From assembly GCA_012269805.1 (NCBI GenBank), contig JAAXJP010000055.1, forward strand, positions 1 to 7,545: DNA of 7,545 bases, given 5' to 3'. The translations under genes were made by a program, and so were the position numbers. Source of the stretch: Rubrivirga sp. (lineage in GTDB: Bacteria; Bacteroidota; Rhodothermia; Rhodothermales; Rubricoccaceae). How positions within the stretch are numbered: position 1 is the stretch's first letter; each line of letters begins with the position of its first letter. Positions 6,880 to 7,545 of this stretch are shown here, in pieces. The notes beneath the pieces are model-generated. The model did no database searches, had not been told where the DNA came from, and saw only the letters and a list, made by a program, of their open reading frames with translations.

Positions 6880-7107
6880 ATGTCGACGTCCTCTGAGCCG
6901 AACTACGAGCCCAACTCGGTCGCCCAGACGCTCCTGTTCCACCTTGCTCGCACGCCGGGCGCCGTCCACCGGGACGAGCTCGCGGAGCTGGCCGGGACCT
7001 CGAAGGACTACGCGGGCCGAGTCCTGAGCAAGATGGTCAAGCGCGGTCGGATCGAGCGCGTCGGCCGCGGGACGTACAACCTGCCCCGGCTCACGACGGC
7101 CGAGTAG
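6880..7107 (+). CDS. Small winged-helix DNA-binding protein
   Basis: A 75-aa protein that is essentially one winged-helix domain. Helix 1 is SVAQTLLFHLARTPG (13-27), then VHRDELAELAG (29-39) leads to the recognition helix SKDYAGRVLSKMVKRG (41-56), and IERVGRGTYNLP (58-69) forms the wing hairpin. This layout resembles the N-terminal winged-helix domains of AbiEi-like antitoxins and MarR/BlaI-like regulators, but no partner gene such as an AbiEii-type toxin is adjacent and no effector domain is attached. A transcription regulator is the best guess. I chose ATG 6880 because the in-frame TTG at 6817 would add 21 residues encoded by the hairpin sequence with no domain character. The upstream palindrome could be its own operator. 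Stop TAG. Confidence 0.72.
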   Translation: MSTSSEPNYEPNSVAQTLLFHLARTPGAVHRDELAELAGTSKDYAGRVLSKMVKRGRIERVGRGTYNLPRLTTAE

Positions 7108-7125
7108 CTACCGCCCAGGCTCTGA

Positions 7126-7142
7126 GCCTCTCGTGAAGAGGC
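7126..7142. terminator. Short hairpin between the winged-helix and malic enzyme genes
   Basis: GCCTCT and AGAGGC form a perfect six-pair stem around the loop CGTGA, about 20 bases after the winged-helix stop. No T-tract follows, so it would be a weak intrinsic terminator at best. It ends 32 bases before the promoter-like element of the next gene. Confidence 0.3.
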
Positions 7143-7174
7143 CGTCGCGGACGGGACCGCGGCCCGGCTCGGGA

Positions 7175-7181
7175 TAGCTTG
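7175..7181 (+). promoter_or_regulatory. Promoter-like element for the malic enzyme gene, nearly leaderless
   Basis: TAGCTTG is followed by CGACC and the ATG at 7187. With the element at -12 to -7, transcription would start at about the A of the ATG, leaving no room for a ribosome binding site. It closely matches the element before the secreted-protein gene in both sequence and distance. No clear -33 element is visible. Confidence 0.45.
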
Positions 7182-7186
7182 CGACC

Positions 7187-7525
7187 ATGCGCACTGACAT
7201 TCCCGGCCGCCCGGCCCTCCCCGACTACGACGTCGTCCTGACGGTCCGAAACCCGCAGCGCCCGGGGATGATCGGGCGGTTGCTCGAGCTCGTCGGCGAC
7301 CTCGGCGTGCTTGTGGGCGACATCGAGACGCGCTACATCGGGCGCGACCACTTTGTCCGCGACGTCACGCTGTCGGTCTTCGACGAGGCGCACCTCGACG
7401 AGGTCTTGGACGCGATCAAGCGGGACACCGACACGGTGATCCTCGACGTCAAGGACCTCGTGTTTGAGCGGCACCTCGGCGGGAAGATCCGGACGGTGCG
7501 CACCACTGTTTTTTTTATTGTTTAG
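7187..7525 (+). CDS. N-terminal ACT domain of a malic enzyme, truncated
   Basis: The first 100 or so residues are an ACT domain: YDVVLTVRNPQRPGMIGRLL (14-33), LVGDIETRYIG (42-52) and FVRDVTLSVFDEAHLDEVLDAI (56-77). DLVFERHLGGKI (90-101) follows. That last block is characteristic of bacterial malic enzymes with an N-terminal ACT domain, where the catalytic part begins shortly after HLGGKI with a region ending in AYTPGVAR. Such enzymes decarboxylate malate to pyruvate with NAD(P). Here the frame continues only as RTVRTTVFFIV and stops at TAG 7523-7525, inside AT-rich sequence unlike the rest of the window. The catalytic domain is absent, so the true gene most likely continues beyond a damaged contig end and the apparent stop is artificial. 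A real truncation or insertion is less likely. ATG 7187 is the start; no Shine-Dalgarno sequence is seen. Confidence 0.8.
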   Translation: MRTDIPGRPALPDYDVVLTVRNPQRPGMIGRLLELVGDLGVLVGDIETRYIGRDHFVRDVTLSVFDEAHLDEVLDAIKRDTDTVILDVKDLVFERHLGGKIRTVRTTVFFIV

Positions 7526-7545
7526 GAGATCAGCTTGATCTACAC
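7505..7545. other. AT-rich contig-end sequence, probable artefact or junction
   Basis: The last 41 bases depart abruptly from the window's composition: a run of eight T (7509-7516), ATTGTTTAG, then a hairpin AGATCA-GCT-TGATCT (7527-7541), ending in GATCTACAC. Those nine terminal bases also occur in the Illumina P5 adapter as I remember it, which also contains GAGATC. The malic enzyme reading frame loses family similarity exactly here. I take it as an assembly or adapter artefact; a mobile-element junction is the alternative. Confidence 0.5.

Noticed and set aside
5932..6969. Minus-strand open frame antisense to ychF and the winged-helix gene
   Set aside because: It mirrors conserved ychF codons and has no recognisable domain.
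7505..7545. Transposon end or attachment site explaining the AT-rich tail
   Set aside because: No transposase, target duplication or long terminal inverted repeat is visible in 41 bases. The adapter-like terminal nonamer makes an artefact more likely, though a junction cannot be excluded.
1..7545. CRISPR array, tRNA, rRNA, insertion sequence or a defence or toxin-antitoxin locus
   Set aside because: No regularly spaced repeats, no cloverleaf or rRNA-like stretches, and no transposase, nuclease or toxin genes apart from the ComEC nuclease-like domain. The winged-helix gene has no adjacent partner.

Overview
This is a GC-rich chromosomal window (roughly 70% G+C by eye, with strong G/C bias at third codon positions). 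It carries seven well-supported genes, an unidentified gene tail at the left edge, and an abnormal right end. No rRNA, tRNA, CRISPR array or insertion sequence is visible. Weak or absent Shine-Dalgarno sequences, TA-N-CTT(T)G promoter elements close to start codons (compare the Bacteroidota TAnnTTTG -7 element) and acidic proteins suggest a high-GC Rhodothermota/Bacteroidota-type bacterium, for example Rubricoccaceae. That placement is an inference.

Layout. At 1-137 is the end of an unidentified + strand gene. It converges on a Mak-type ROK fructokinase (134-1039, -). A 212-base gap without a gene follows, then comEC, the DNA-uptake channel (1252-3735, -). Across a 112-base divergent intergenic region lies nusB (3848-4339, +), followed after 4 bases by a PPP-family metallophosphatase (4344-5048, +). 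That gene converges on a small secreted, possibly beta-barrel protein (5045-5572, -). Divergent from it is ychF, a ribosome-binding ATPase (5677-6771, +). A structured intergenic region (19-bp perfect palindrome, then a compound hairpin) leads into a 75-aa winged-helix protein (6880-7107, +). Last is the N-terminal ACT domain of a malic enzyme (7187 onward, +), whose catalytic domain is missing.

How the genes relate. Most are housekeeping genes in short transcription units: sugar phosphorylation (mak), DNA uptake (comEC), transcription antitermination (nusB), ribosome-associated ATPase (ychF) and malate decarboxylation (malic enzyme). Only nusB and the phosphatase look like an operon. No defence or mobile system is evident.

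The less ordinary signals are the palindrome and hairpin leader before the small winged-helix gene, two near-leaderless promoter arrangements, two convergent gene pairs that share a palindromic CTAG as mutual stop codons, near-exclusive use of TAG stops, and an AT-rich right end that looks like an assembly or adapter artefact truncating the malic enzyme.
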